Below are positions 55,938-64,000 of a DNA stretch of 64,000 bases, one piece after another. Positions within the stretch are counted from its first letter, which is position 1. Every line of letters starts with the position of its first letter. This stretch comes from Avibacterium avium. GTDB lineage: Bacteria > Pseudomonadota > Gammaproteobacteria > Enterobacterales > Pasteurellaceae. The stretch lies in contig NZ_UGSP01000001.1 in NCBI RefSeq assembly GCF_900454535.1, positions 1,795,501-1,859,500 of the forward strand, read 5' to 3'. The position numbers and the translations under genes were made by a program. The notes under the pieces are model-generated. The model was not told the origin of the DNA and did not search any database. It saw only the letters and a list, made by a program, of their open reading frames with translations.

Positions 55938-58900
55938 ATGAAACAACATCCTTCTTTTTCTCTTATCCAACAAGCCCTTAAAGATCGCATTCTTATTTTA
56001 GATGGGGCGATGGGGACGATGATCCAGCAATATAAACTCACCGAAGCAGATTTCCGCGGTGAGCGCTTTAAAGACAGCACCATCGATCTACGCGGCAATA
56101 ATGATTTACTTACGCTTACTCAGCCTTTGGTGATTCAAGCGATTCACGAAAAATATCTTGCCGCAGGGGCGGATATTATTGAAACCAACACCTTTTCAGC
56201 CACCACCATTGCGCAAGCGGATTATGCCCTTGAAAGCATTGCTTATGAGCTGAATTTTGCTGGCGCGAAATTGGCGCGTTTGGCGGCGGATAAATATAGC
56301 ACGCCAGAAAAACCACGTTTTGTAGCTGGCGTACTTGGGCCGACTAACCGTACCGCCTCTATTTCGCCGAATGTGAACGATCCTGCTTACCGCAATATCA
56401 CCTTTATGCAGTTGGTTGATGCCTATGCAGAAGCCACCAAAGGATTAATCGAAGGCGGCGCGGATCTCATTATGATCGAAACCATTTTCGATACGCTCAA
56501 TGCCAAAGCGGCGGCATTCGCCATTGATCAAGTATTTGAAGAACTTGACGTTAAATTGCCAATTATGATTTCAGGCACGATTACCGATGCTTCAGGGCGC
56601 ACCCTTTCAGGGCAAACTACGGAAGCCTTTTATAACTCGTTGCGTCACGTTAAGCCATTAAGCTTTGGATTAAACTGCGCCCTTGGGCCAAAAGAATTGC
56701 GTCAATATGTGGAAGTGATGTCAAAAATCTGCGAAACCTTTGTTTCCGTGCACCCAAATGCAGGCTTACCAAATGCCTTTGGCGGTTATGATTTAGGCGC
56801 AGAAGAAATGGCCGCTTATATTCAAGAATGGGCGCAAAACGGCTGGCTGAACATTGTAGGCGGCTGTTGTGGAACAACCCCAGAACATATCCACGCCATT
56901 GCAGAAGTGGTGAAAAACGTGCCGCCAAGAGCCTTGCCTGATTTGCCTGTGGCAATGCGTTTATCAGGCTTAGAACCCTTAAACATTGATGAAAACAGTC
57001 TATTTGTAAATGTGGGCGAACGTAATAATGTTACTGGTTCAGCGAAATTTAAAAAATTAATTAAAGAAGATCGCTATGCCGAAGCCATTGAGATTGCCAT
57101 AGACCAAGTGGAAAATGGCGCTCAGGTGATTGATGTGAATATGGACGAAGCCTTGCTCGATAGCGAAAAATGTATGGTTCAATTCCTTAATATTATGGCA
57201 ACCGAACCTGATGCCGCGAAAGTGCCAGTGATGATCGATTCCTCTAAATGGGAAGTGATAGAAGCGGGCTTACAATCGATTCAAGGCAAAGGGATTGTAA
57301 ATTCCATTTCCCTGAAAGAAGGTAAAGAAAAATTTGTTGAGCAAGCCAAATTGATCCGCCGTTACGGTGCAGCCGCCGTGGTGATGGCATTTGATGAAGT
57401 GGGACAAGCAGATACTGAAGAACGCAAGGTGGAAATCTGTACCCGTGCTTACCATATTTTGGTTGATGAAGTGGGCTTTCCGCCTGAAGACATTATTTTC
57501 GATCCAAATATTTTTGCGATCGGTACGGGTATTGAAGAGCATAATAACTATGGGGTAGATTTCATTAACGCCACAGGACGCATTAAGCGCTCACTCCCCC
57601 ACGCTAAAATTTCTGGCGGTGTGTCCAATGTTTCCTTCTCGTTCCGTGGCAACAATCCAATGCGTGAAGCCATTCACGCCGTTTTCCTTTATCACGCCAT
57701 CAAACAAGGTATGGATATGGGAATCGTCAATGCAGGGCAACTGGCAATTTATGATGATCTTGATCCTGAACTGCGTGAAATTGTCGAAGATGCGGTGCTA
57801 AATCGCCGTGCAGATGCCACCGATCGCCTGCTTGATATTGCGGATAAATACAAAGGCTCAGCCAGTGAAAGTAGCGATAATGCCGTGGCAGAATGGCGTA
57901 CTTGGCCAGTAGAAGAGCGTTTAAAACACGCCTTAGTGAAAGGCATTACTAGCCATATAATTGAAGATACGGAAGAAGCGCGTCTGCAATTTAGCTCACC
58001 ACTAGAAGTGATCGAAGGCCCATTAATGGCGGGAATGGACGTGGTTGGTGATCTATTCGGGGACGGTAAAATGTTCCTACCACAAGTGGTGAAATCTGCG
58101 CGTGTAATGAAACAATCAGTCGCCTATTTAGAACCTTTTATCAACGCCACCAAACAGCAAGGTGTATCAAGCGGAAAAGTGGTGATCGCCACGGTAAAAG
58201 GCGATGTACACGACATCGGCAAAAACATTGTCAGCGTGGTGCTGCAATGTAATAACTTTGAAGTGATCGATCTCGGTGTGATGGTACCAGCGGATAAAAT
58301 CATTGAAACGGCGATCAACGAAAAAGCCGATATTATCGGTTTAAGCGGTTTGATCACGCCATCGTTAGATGAAATGGAATATTTCTTAGGTGAAATGAAC
58401 CGTCTTGGCTTGAGCTTGCCTGTAATTATCGGCGGCGCAACCACGTCAAAAGAACATACCGCCATCAAACTTTATCCAAAATACAAGCACGAAGTGATCT
58501 ACACCACCAATGCGTCCCGTGCTGTAACGGTTTGTGCCGCCTTGATGAATCCAGAAAGCAAAGCAGAACTTTGGCAACGAACCAAAAAAGAATATGAAAA
58601 AATTCAGCATAGCTTTGCTAACCGTAAACCTCTGCGCCAACAGCTTCCAATTGAAGAAGCGCGTGCTAACGCTTTCCCAGCATTTTCTGGCGAATGGGCG
58701 GATTATCAAGTGCCACAACCAAAACAAACGGGCATTGTGGAATACAAAAATGTGCCAATTTCCACCTTACGCCAATTTATTGACTGGTCGCCATTTTTCC
58801 GTTTATGGGGGTTAATGGGCGGTTATCCTGATGCCTTTGACTATCCAGAGGGCGGCGAAGAAGCGCGCAAAGTCTATAATGATGCGCAACAAATGCTTGA

Positions 58901-59627
58901 TGAATTTGAGCAAAACGGCAAACTCAAACCAAGTGGAATTATGGGCATTTTCCCAGCCTATCGTAAGGGCGATGATATTGAAATTTATCAAAATTCTGAC
59001 CGCACTTCTGTGGCAGGCGTGGCGCATCATCTGCGCCAACAAAGTGAACGTGGCAAAAATAGCAAAAGCCCTTATAACGTCGCCTTAAGTGATTTTATTG
59101 CTGATCGTGAAAGCGGCCAACAAGATTGGTTCGGAATGTTTGCGGTGTGCGCAGGAATTGAAGAACACGATTTAGTGGAAGGATTCAAAGCCGCAGGCGA
59201 TGATTACAGCGCTATTTTACTGCAAGCCGTTGGCGACCGCTTAGCCGAAGCAATGGCAGAATACTTACACTTTGAACTTCGCACAAAGGTTTGGGGCTAT
59301 TCCAATGAAACCTTCAATAACGAAAATCTGATCGCAGAAAATTATGTGGGTATCCGCCCTGCACCGGGTTATCCAAGCTGCCCAGAACATACGGAAAAAC
59401 AACTGATTTGGGATTTACTTGAAGTGGAACAACGCATTGGAATGAAACTCACCGAAAGTTACGCAATGTGGCCCGCTGCCAGCGTCTGCGGTTGGTACTT
59501 CACCCACCCTGCCAGCAACTACTTCACCCTAGGCCGCATTGACCAAGACCAAGCCTTAGACTACGCCCAACGCAAAGGCTGGAACGAAAAAGAAATGCAC
59601 AAATGGCTTGGGGTTTCGATGAAGTAA
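55938..59627 (+). CDS. metH: Cobalamin-dependent methionine synthase
   Basis: 1229 aa, the complete MetH. Order: homocysteine domain (about 1-325) with [11 protein letters not shown] and zinc Cys pair in [10 protein letters not shown]; pterin domain (about 350-620) with [14 protein letters not shown]; four-helix cap; B12 domain with GDVHDIGKN, where His758 is the lower cobalt ligand; and a C-terminal S-adenosylmethionine activation domain (about 900-1229) with [12 protein letters not shown]. No MetJ box is visible upstream. A B12-type importer lies convergent just downstream. Confidence 0.97.
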   Translation: MKQHPSFSLIQQALKDRILILDGAMGTMIQQYKLTEADFRGERFKDSTIDLRGNNDLLTLTQPLVIQAIHEKYLAAGADIIETNTFSATTIAQADYALESIAYELNFAGAKLARLAADKYSTPEKPRFVAGVLGPTNRTASISPNVNDPAYRNITFMQLVDAYAEATKGLIEGGADLIMIETIFDTLNAKAAAFAIDQVFEELDVKLPIMISGTITDASGRTLSGQTTEAFYNSLRHVKPLSFGLNCALGPKELRQYVEVMSKICETFVSVHPNAGLPNAFGGYDLGAEEMAAYIQEWAQNGWLNIVGGCCGTTPEHIHAIAEVVKNVPPRALPDLPVAMRLSGLEPLNIDENSLFVNVGERNNVTGSAKFKKLIKEDRYAEAIEIAIDQVENGAQVIDVNMDEALLDSEKCMVQFLNIMATEPDAAKVPVMIDSSKWEVIEAGLQSIQGKGIVNSISLKEGKEKFVEQAKLIRRYGAAAVVMAFDEVGQADTEERKVEICTRAYHILVDEVGFPPEDIIFDPNIFAIGTGIEEHNNYGVDFINATGRIKRSLPHAKISGGVSNVSFSFRGNNPMREAIHAVFLYHAIKQGMDMGIVNAGQLAIYDDLDPELREIVEDAVLNRRADATDRLLDIADKYKGSASESSDNAVAEWRTWPVEERLKHALVKGITSHIIEDTEEARLQFSSPLEVIEGPLMAGMDVVGDLFGDGKMFLPQVVKSARVMKQSVAYLEPFINATKQQGVSSGKVVIATVKGDVHDIGKNIVSVVLQCNNFEVIDLGVMVPADKIIETAINEKADIIGLSGLITPSLDEMEYFLGEMNRLGLSLPVIIGGATTSKEHTAIKLYPKYKHEVIYTTNASRAVTVCAALMNPESKAELWQRTKKEYEKIQHSFANRKPLRQQLPIEEARANAFPAFSGEWADYQVPQPKQTGIVEYKNVPISTLRQFIDWSPFFRLWGLMGGYPDAFDYPEGGEEARKVYNDAQQMLDEFEQNGKLKPSGIMGIFPAYRKGDDIEIYQNSDRTSVAGVAHHLRQQSERGKNSKSPYNVALSDFIADRESGQQDWFGMFAVCAGIEEHDLVEGFKAAGDDYSAILLQAVGDRLAEAMAEYLHFELRTKVWGYSNETFNNENLIAENYVGIRPAPGYPSCPEHTEKQLIWDLLEVEQRIGMKLTESYAMWPAASVCGWYFTHPASNYFTLGRIDQDQALDYAQRKGWNEKEMHKWLGVSMK

Positions 59628-59645
59628 ATTGAAATCAGTAAACTA

Positions 59646-59677
59646 AAAAAGTGCGGTGAAAAATCACCGCACTTTTT
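59646..59677. terminator. Bidirectional USS-pair terminator between metH and the ABC cluster
   Basis: AAAAAGTGCGGTGA (59646-59659) and TCACCGCACTTTTT (59664-59677) form a perfect stem with a four-A loop. It ends immediately before the stop codon of the convergent ABC ATPase gene. Confidence 0.9.
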
Positions 59678-60481
59678 CTATTTCATACATTTATCAATCT
59701 CACCAATCCATCTTTTTTCCACATCAATCTCCGCCTTAATCCCAAACGCAATGGCTAGATTTTCTGCGGTTAGGACATCTTGCGTGTAGCCGTGGGCGAG
59801 TAAGTTGCCTTGGTGGAGCAAGATGATTTCATCGCAGAAACGGTAGGCAAGATCAAGGTGGTGAATGGCAACCACGCAGGTGGTGCTTGGGGTGAGTGAT
59901 TTTAATTGCTCTAAAATATCAATTTGATAATAAGGATCAAGGGGCGAGATAGGTTCGTCTGCCAATAAAATTGGTGCGTTTTTAATACAACAACGGGCAA
60001 GCTGAACGCGGGCTTTTTCACCGCCTGAAAGCTGTTGGAAAGGTTGTTCTAATAGATGTTGAACAGAAAATTGCTTCGCGGCTTGCAGGATCTTTTCTTG
60101 CTGCCATTGTTGGTGTGATGAATTAAATAAACGGTCAAAAAATTTGTCTTTTTTTGACCGCACTTTTTCCTTAGGGATAAACCGTGTTTCGGGCAAGCCG
60201 AATGCAATCACGTCATAAACAGATAAATCCCAATAAATATTAGTACTTTGTGCAAAATACGCCAACGTTTGGCTTTTTTCAGCCAAGCTCATTTCGGTGA
60301 GCGGTTTGTCGTTCAATAAAATTGAGCCTGTTTCCAGTGGTAAAATGCCTGCAATGGCTTTGAGCAAAGTGGACTTCCCTGCGCCATTGCCGCCCATTAT
60401 GCCCACTAATTTACCTTGGGGAATTTGAGCGCTGATATTTTTAACGCCATAAGCAAGGCTAACATTGTACAATTTAATCAC
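59678..60481 (-). CDS. ABC transporter ATP-binding protein (FecE/BtuD-like)
   Basis: 267 aa. Walker A GGNGAGKSTLLKA (about 31-43), Q-loop YFAQSTNIYW, signature LSGGEKARVQLARCC (about 154-168), Walker B ILLADEPISPLDP, switch His in VAIHHLDLAYRF. It belongs to the iron-siderophore/heme/B12 group. A Lys-rich insert (about 95-115) carries a USS. Its ATG overlaps the permease stop by eight bases. Confidence 0.9.
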   Translation of the reverse strand: MIKLYNVSLAYGVKNISAQIPQGKLVGIMGGNGAGKSTLLKAIAGILPLETGSILLNDKPLTEMSLAEKSQTLAYFAQSTNIYWDLSVYDVIAFGLPETRFIPKEKVRSKKDKFFDRLFNSSHQQWQQEKILQAAKQFSVQHLLEQPFQQLSGGEKARVQLARCCIKNAPILLADEPISPLDPYYQIDILEQLKSLTPSTTCVVAIHHLDLAYRFCDEIILLHQGNLLAHGYTQDVLTAENLAIAFGIKAEIDVEKRWIGEIDKCMK

Positions 60482-61445
60482 GGGCTAATCTCCGTTGTTG
60501 AGTGAGCAAAATCCAAATCAAGCAAGGTGCGCCGATAATGGCGGTGAGCGTGCCAATATAAATATGCGAGAAAAACGGCACATATTGAATAGCAAGATCG
60601 GCGAGCAACAAAAGTAACGCACCAATTAGCCCGCTAGTGAAATAAAGTTGCGAAGGGCGTTTTTTCAGCCAGATGCGTGCAAAGTGCGGGGCAATTAAGC
60701 CGATAAATCCGATTGTGCCAGTTTGCGGAATGGTGGCGCCCACCAGCAATGCCACGCCAAGGGTGGTGATAAAAAAGCTACGTTTTGGGTCAACGCCCAT
60801 TGTGCTGGCGGTTTCTTCCCCAAAAGTGAGTAAATCTAGGTAACGGCGTTGGCAATATAAACAGATTACGCCCACCGCCACGATAGGCAAGGAAAGCAAG
60901 AGCGGTTCGATTTTTGCCCACATTAATGAACCTTGCAACCAGCGGTATAATTCTGCTAATGCCCAAGGGCTTTGTGCGTTGGAAAGCAATAAGGCGATGG
61001 CCGAGCCGAGCAACATATTCACCGCAACGCCTGCCAAGATCATCATTGTTGTGCCTTTATTTTTGGCGATAAAATAGACTAACAAGAAACTGCTCAACGC
61101 ACCTAAAATGCCGCCAAACAATAGAAAAGATAAGGGTAAAGAAAAATAATAGAGCAAAAACACGCTCGCCGTGGTTGCACCATTCGCTGCGCCAAGTAAC
61201 CCCGGACTCGCCAAGGGATTTTGAAATAACCCCTGCATTGCATTGCCTGCCAGCGCAAGGCTTGCTCCCGTTAAAATGGCTAAACCAAGACGTGGCAAGC
61301 GAATATCCCATAACACTAAAGATCGCATATCGGTGGCGATCCCCTGTGCATTGCGTAAATAAGCAAAATCCCCAAGCTGATGAAAAATCGCAAAAGCAAT
61401 CAACAAAAGCAATAAAGCAAAAAGGGAAAGGTTTAATCGTTTCAT
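60474..61445 (-). CDS. FecCD-family ABC permease (BtuC-like)
   Basis: 323 aa with about ten membrane segments. Family motifs: RLPRLGLAILTGASLALAGN (about 49-68), GLFQNPLASPGLLGAANGA and GTIGFIGLIAPHFARI near residues 242-257. It forms the channel with the adjacent ATPase. Its ATG overlaps the stop of the binding-protein gene by four bases. Substrate class: siderophore, heme or cobalamin. Confidence 0.9.
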   Translation of the reverse strand: MKRLNLSLFALLLLLIAFAIFHQLGDFAYLRNAQGIATDMRSLVLWDIRLPRLGLAILTGASLALAGNAMQGLFQNPLASPGLLGAANGATTASVFLLYYFSLPLSFLLFGGILGALSSFLLVYFIAKNKGTTMMILAGVAVNMLLGSAIALLLSNAQSPWALAELYRWLQGSLMWAKIEPLLLSLPIVAVGVICLYCQRRYLDLLTFGEETASTMGVDPKRSFFITTLGVALLVGATIPQTGTIGFIGLIAPHFARIWLKKRPSQLYFTSGLIGALLLLLADLAIQYVPFFSHIYIGTLTAIIGAPCLIWILLTQQRRLARD

Positions 61446-62245
61446 TCTGCTTGCTCTCTCTTATTCAGTTGGCGATAAATCATCGCCGCGCCTTGCCAAA
61501 CGCCCTGATCAAAGCAATAACCATATTTCAGTGGCATTGTCGCCATTCGCTGCGCAGGGAATATATTGGCAATCAAAGGGTGTGTCAGCACTTCCGCCTG
61601 TTCGTTATAACCTTGTTTATCAGTAATGGAAATCAGCCAATTTGGCTGCGCACGCAAAAGTTTCTCTAGGGAAAAATTTTGTGCCGTAATAGTGCTTTCA
61701 AGGGGCGTTAAGCCGAGCAATTTTAGCAAGACTTGGTATTGTGGAAAAATCGGTTCAACTACGCCTGTATCGGAAATAATTAAGGTTTGCGTATTCCTTT
61801 GATTGAGCCGAAAATCGCTATTTTTTAGCTTTTCCACCAATTGCTGGGCGTGAGTTTCGTTGTCAAAGCGTTTGCCTAATTCCAATATCAAGGCGAAAAG
61901 CTGTTCCGCCGTTTGTGGGCTATCATTAATAGGCAAAACTTTTACCCCAAGCTTTTTCAGATCTGCCACCAGCTGGGGATAAAACTGCTCATTAAGCAAA
62001 ATAGTTTTATCCAAATAAGGCAATAAATCCGTTAATCGCGCGTTAAGAGCGGGCTTATTTTGATTAATTTTATCCAACATCATCAGGGGATTTTTGGAAT
62101 AAATAGACTGCGCGGCAATTTGTTCAGGGCGCGCTAATTCCGCTAACAAGCGATCACTGCATAGGGTGAGCGAAACAAATTGCTCTTGCGCCCAAAGCGG
62201 AATGGAAAAGAAAAGTGCGGTGAAAAATACGCGAATTTTTTGCAT
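61442..62245 (-). CDS. Periplasmic substrate-binding protein (BtuF-like)
   Basis: 267 aa from ATG 62245, which opens a signal peptide (MQKIRVFFTALFFSIPLWAQ); the start at 62269 lies in a terminator stem. It has a helical-backbone binding fold. The opening FVSLTLCSDRLLAELARPEQ and SIYSKNP resemble the cobalamin and cobalt-compound group (FVSLxxCxDxLL), as does the overall length. Together with the BtuB-like receptor it suggests B12 import; an iron chelate is the alternative. Confidence 0.78.
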   Translation of the reverse strand: MQKIRVFFTALFFSIPLWAQEQFVSLTLCSDRLLAELARPEQIAAQSIYSKNPLMMLDKINQNKPALNARLTDLLPYLDKTILLNEQFYPQLVADLKKLGVKVLPINDSPQTAEQLFALILELGKRFDNETHAQQLVEKLKNSDFRLNQRNTQTLIISDTGVVEPIFPQYQVLLKLLGLTPLESTITAQNFSLEKLLRAQPNWLISITDKQGYNEQAEVLTHPLIANIFPAQRMATMPLKYGYCFDQGVWQGAAMIYRQLNKREQAE

Positions 62246-62267
62246 TAAAAAATGATGCCCCAAAAAC

Positions 62268-62307
62268 AAAGTGCGGTGAAAATTTTGTTAATTTTACACC
62301 GCACTTT
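62268..62307 (-). terminator. Inverted USS pair between receptor and binding-protein genes
   Basis: AAAGTGCGGTG (62268-62278) pairs with CACCGCACTTT (62297-62307). It would terminate part of the receptor transcript before the ABC genes, giving more receptor than importer. Confidence 0.7.
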
Positions 62308-62331
62308 CACAAAAGCCTATCTGCTTATGGG

Positions 62332-64000
62332 TTAGAAGCTGCCTTTTAAGCCCACATATAAGGTACGACCATACTGACCATAGCCTGCAACGCTTTCATA
62401 TTTTTTATCAAACAGATTATTCAAGTTCGCATACACATTTAAGTTTGGCGTAACTTGATAATTCGCGCCAAGGCTAACCAAGGTGTAAGAAGGCATTTTT
62501 ACTCGTGAAGAATCATAAGTCGTTTCATCAAAGTAAGTATCAATGCGTTTGCCTACATAGTTCACATTAACATTTGCACCCAACGCTTCTGTGATCTGAT
62601 AGGCTAAACCTAAATTTGCCATATGTTTTGGACGGCGAACCAAGGCTTGACCGTTGCTATCTTTCGTTTGGGTATAAGTATAGTTGGCATAAGCGCTTAA
62701 ATCATCGGTGATCTTGCCGTTATACGCAATTTCAACACCTTTAATTTTAGTCGTACCGTCCTTATTTACATAGTATGAGCGATAATTAGGCAATTTCTCT
62801 GACTCAATAAAATTTTTCACATTACGAGCAAAATAAGTTACATCTAAACTGTGGCGTTTATCTGTGGTTTCAAAAAGCAAGCCAATATCCCCACCTTTAC
62901 TTTTTTCTGGCTTAAGGTTTGGATTAGGTAATATATAACTGCTATAACCATAATATTCTGTAATTGTTGGATTTTGAATTGCCGTCCCAAAACTTGCATG
63001 CGCTTTCAGATTTTGTAATACACGATAAGTTCCTGCAATACGTCCAGTAAAACTGTTGTCATATTGATTGCTATCTATATAACGCCCACTAAGACTTAAA
63101 CTATGATCATTTTCACTAAACAGACGATATTCCGCTGCGACACTTTTCTCAATTAAATGCTTTTCACTATCTCCATAGCTCCCAAAATCATAATAACTAG
63201 AACGCTGATACTCTGTAAGTAAACTCAATGCTTGTTGCAGCTCACCTTCACGATCAAAATTAATATCTAACTGGTAATTCGCATTCAGTTTTTTTGCGTC
63301 ATAGCTACTAGGATATCGTCCTAGCGTATCGCTATCAGTTTTTTGATGGCTAACGCTTGCTTTATGTTTAAACAACTCTTTTTCCGATCCAACATAACCG
63401 CTTAATTTAAAGGTGGTTTCACGAGTGCGGGTATAATCATCAAAGACTGTTTCTGTGGCATAAAGATTATCAAAATGTGCTGTTTGGCTAAAATGGCTGG
63501 CTAAGAGATCGATACCTTTTTCGCCGTCATCATAGCCCATGCGTAATGATAGTGCATCACGATGGAATTTATCTCGCTCTTTTGCTCCCCCCGTACTCAC
63601 GCTACTGCCATCTTCCGCTGTGTAATGGAAACGATCTGAACTAAAAGCAGAAATGCCTTTTGTGCGATGGCTATCACCGTGCAAACTATAATAAAAGCCG
63701 TTTTGCTGACCAGAAAGAGTCAGTGAACCGTCATAAGTGCCTTTTGAGCCCGTGCCTAAATCAAAGTCCACATTAAACGGTTTGTCCTTATAAAGCCCGC
63801 TGTTCGTGGTAATATAAACCACGCCACCCATTGCATCGCTACCCCATAATGCTGATTGTTCTCCACGCAACACTTCAATGCGATCAATATTACTTAGACT
63901 TAATCCGCCGAAATCATAGCCATAGCCTGAAACAGGATTGACTTTCACACCGTCAATAATCACCGCAGTTTGATTTGAATCTGCGCCACGCAGATAAAGG
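62332..64000 (-). CDS. TonB-dependent outer-membrane receptor, BtuB-like (partial)
   Basis: The frame is open past the window end; the visible 556 residues lack the N-terminal signal and TonB box. The plug signature LYLRGADSNQTAVIIDGVKV is split at the edge, followed by IDRIEVLRGEQSALWGSDAMGG. The barrel ends NLFDKKYESVAGYGQYGR...GLKGSF, close to BtuB's ending and with a terminal Phe. Size and neighbours fit a cobalamin receptor. Any regulatory riboswitch would lie beyond 64000. Confidence 0.8.
   Translation of the reverse strand, partial: LYLRGADSNQTAVIIDGVKVNPVSGYGYDFGGLSLSNIDRIEVLRGEQSALWGSDAMGGVVYITTNSGLYKDKPFNVDFDLGTGSKGTYDGSLTLSGQQNGFYYSLHGDSHRTKGISAFSSDRFHYTAEDGSSVSTGGAKERDKFHRDALSLRMGYDDGEKGIDLLASHFSQTAHFDNLYATETVFDDYTRTRETTFKLSGYVGSEKELFKHKASVSHQKTDSDTLGRYPSSYDAKKLNANYQLDINFDREGELQQALSLLTEYQRSSYYDFGSYGDSEKHLIEKSVAAEYRLFSENDHSLSLSGRYIDSNQYDNSFTGRIAGTYRVLQNLKAHASFGTAIQNPTITEYYGYSSYILPNPNLKPEKSKGGDIGLLFETTDKRHSLDVTYFARNVKNFIESEKLPNYRSYYVNKDGTTKIKGVEIAYNGKITDDLSAYANYTYTQTKDSNGQALVRRPKHMANLGLAYQITEALGANVNVNYVGKRIDTYFDETTYDSSRVKMPSYTLVSLGANYQVTPNLNVYANLNNLFDKKYESVAGYGQYGRTLYVGLKGSF

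Overview
The window is a stretch of chromosome from a member of the Pasteurellaceae. The 9-mer AAGTGCGGT and its complement, the Haemophilus influenzae type DNA uptake signal (USS), recur through most of the sequence, often as inverted pairs that form intergenic terminators. Protein sequences and local gene orders (dnaB-alr-pgi, metY-rimP-nusA-infB-rbfA-truB, thrABC, gloA-rnt, ribA/pgpB) also fit this family. I do not assign a genus.

Layout. 1-6.8 kb: end of uracil permease, hda (TTG start), an HcaT-like transporter, then pgi, alr and dnaB. 6.9-11.4 kb: a DUF969-DUF979-DUF2891 operon behind a promoter with a CRP-like site at class I spacing, and an AbgT transporter. 11.5-16 kb: cpdA, nudF, psiE, an M15 peptidase, dapE and yffB. 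16-21.3 kb: the thr operon, with an untracked thrL leader peptide, attenuator and promoter; a palindromic element splits thrB from thrC. 21.3-25.9 kb: yggS, gloA, rnt, an antiporter, priC and a lipoprotein. 26-30.5 kb: azlD-azlC-metR divergent from metE, whose promoter carries two MetJ boxes. 30.6-34.4 kb: two M20 amidohydrolases, ytfJ and yjdM. 34.5-41.5 kb: the truB/rbfA/infB/nusA/rimP cluster behind initiator tRNA metY, plus a kinase-like gene. 41.5-44.2 kb: an alanine/Na+ symporter and a sugar-acid dehydrogenase with a perfect CRP box at class II spacing.

44.3-49.2 kb is the most unusual part: an AT-rich island without USS that encodes a McrBC-like defence system. It has a coiled-coil McrB-type AAA+ NTPase (727 aa), a DUF2357 protein and a PD-(D/E)XK nuclease with a zinc-ribbon tail. 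The last two lie in overlapping frames. A canonical -1 slippery heptamer, A AAA AAG, sits exactly where a -1 shift would join them into one 865-aa protein, so this is either programmed frameshifting or a recent frameshift.

49.3-64 kb: nagK, pgpB/ribA, a Fic toxin with an overlapping 57-aa antitoxin, accA, a pyridoxal kinase, tilS, metH, and a convergent ABC transporter plus BtuB-like receptor that probably import cobalamin for MetH.

Methionine is a theme: metE (MetJ/MetR control), metR co-transcribed with an AzlCD exporter, metH and a putative B12 importer. Catabolite control by CRP appears at two promoters, and cpdA, which degrades cAMP, is also present.
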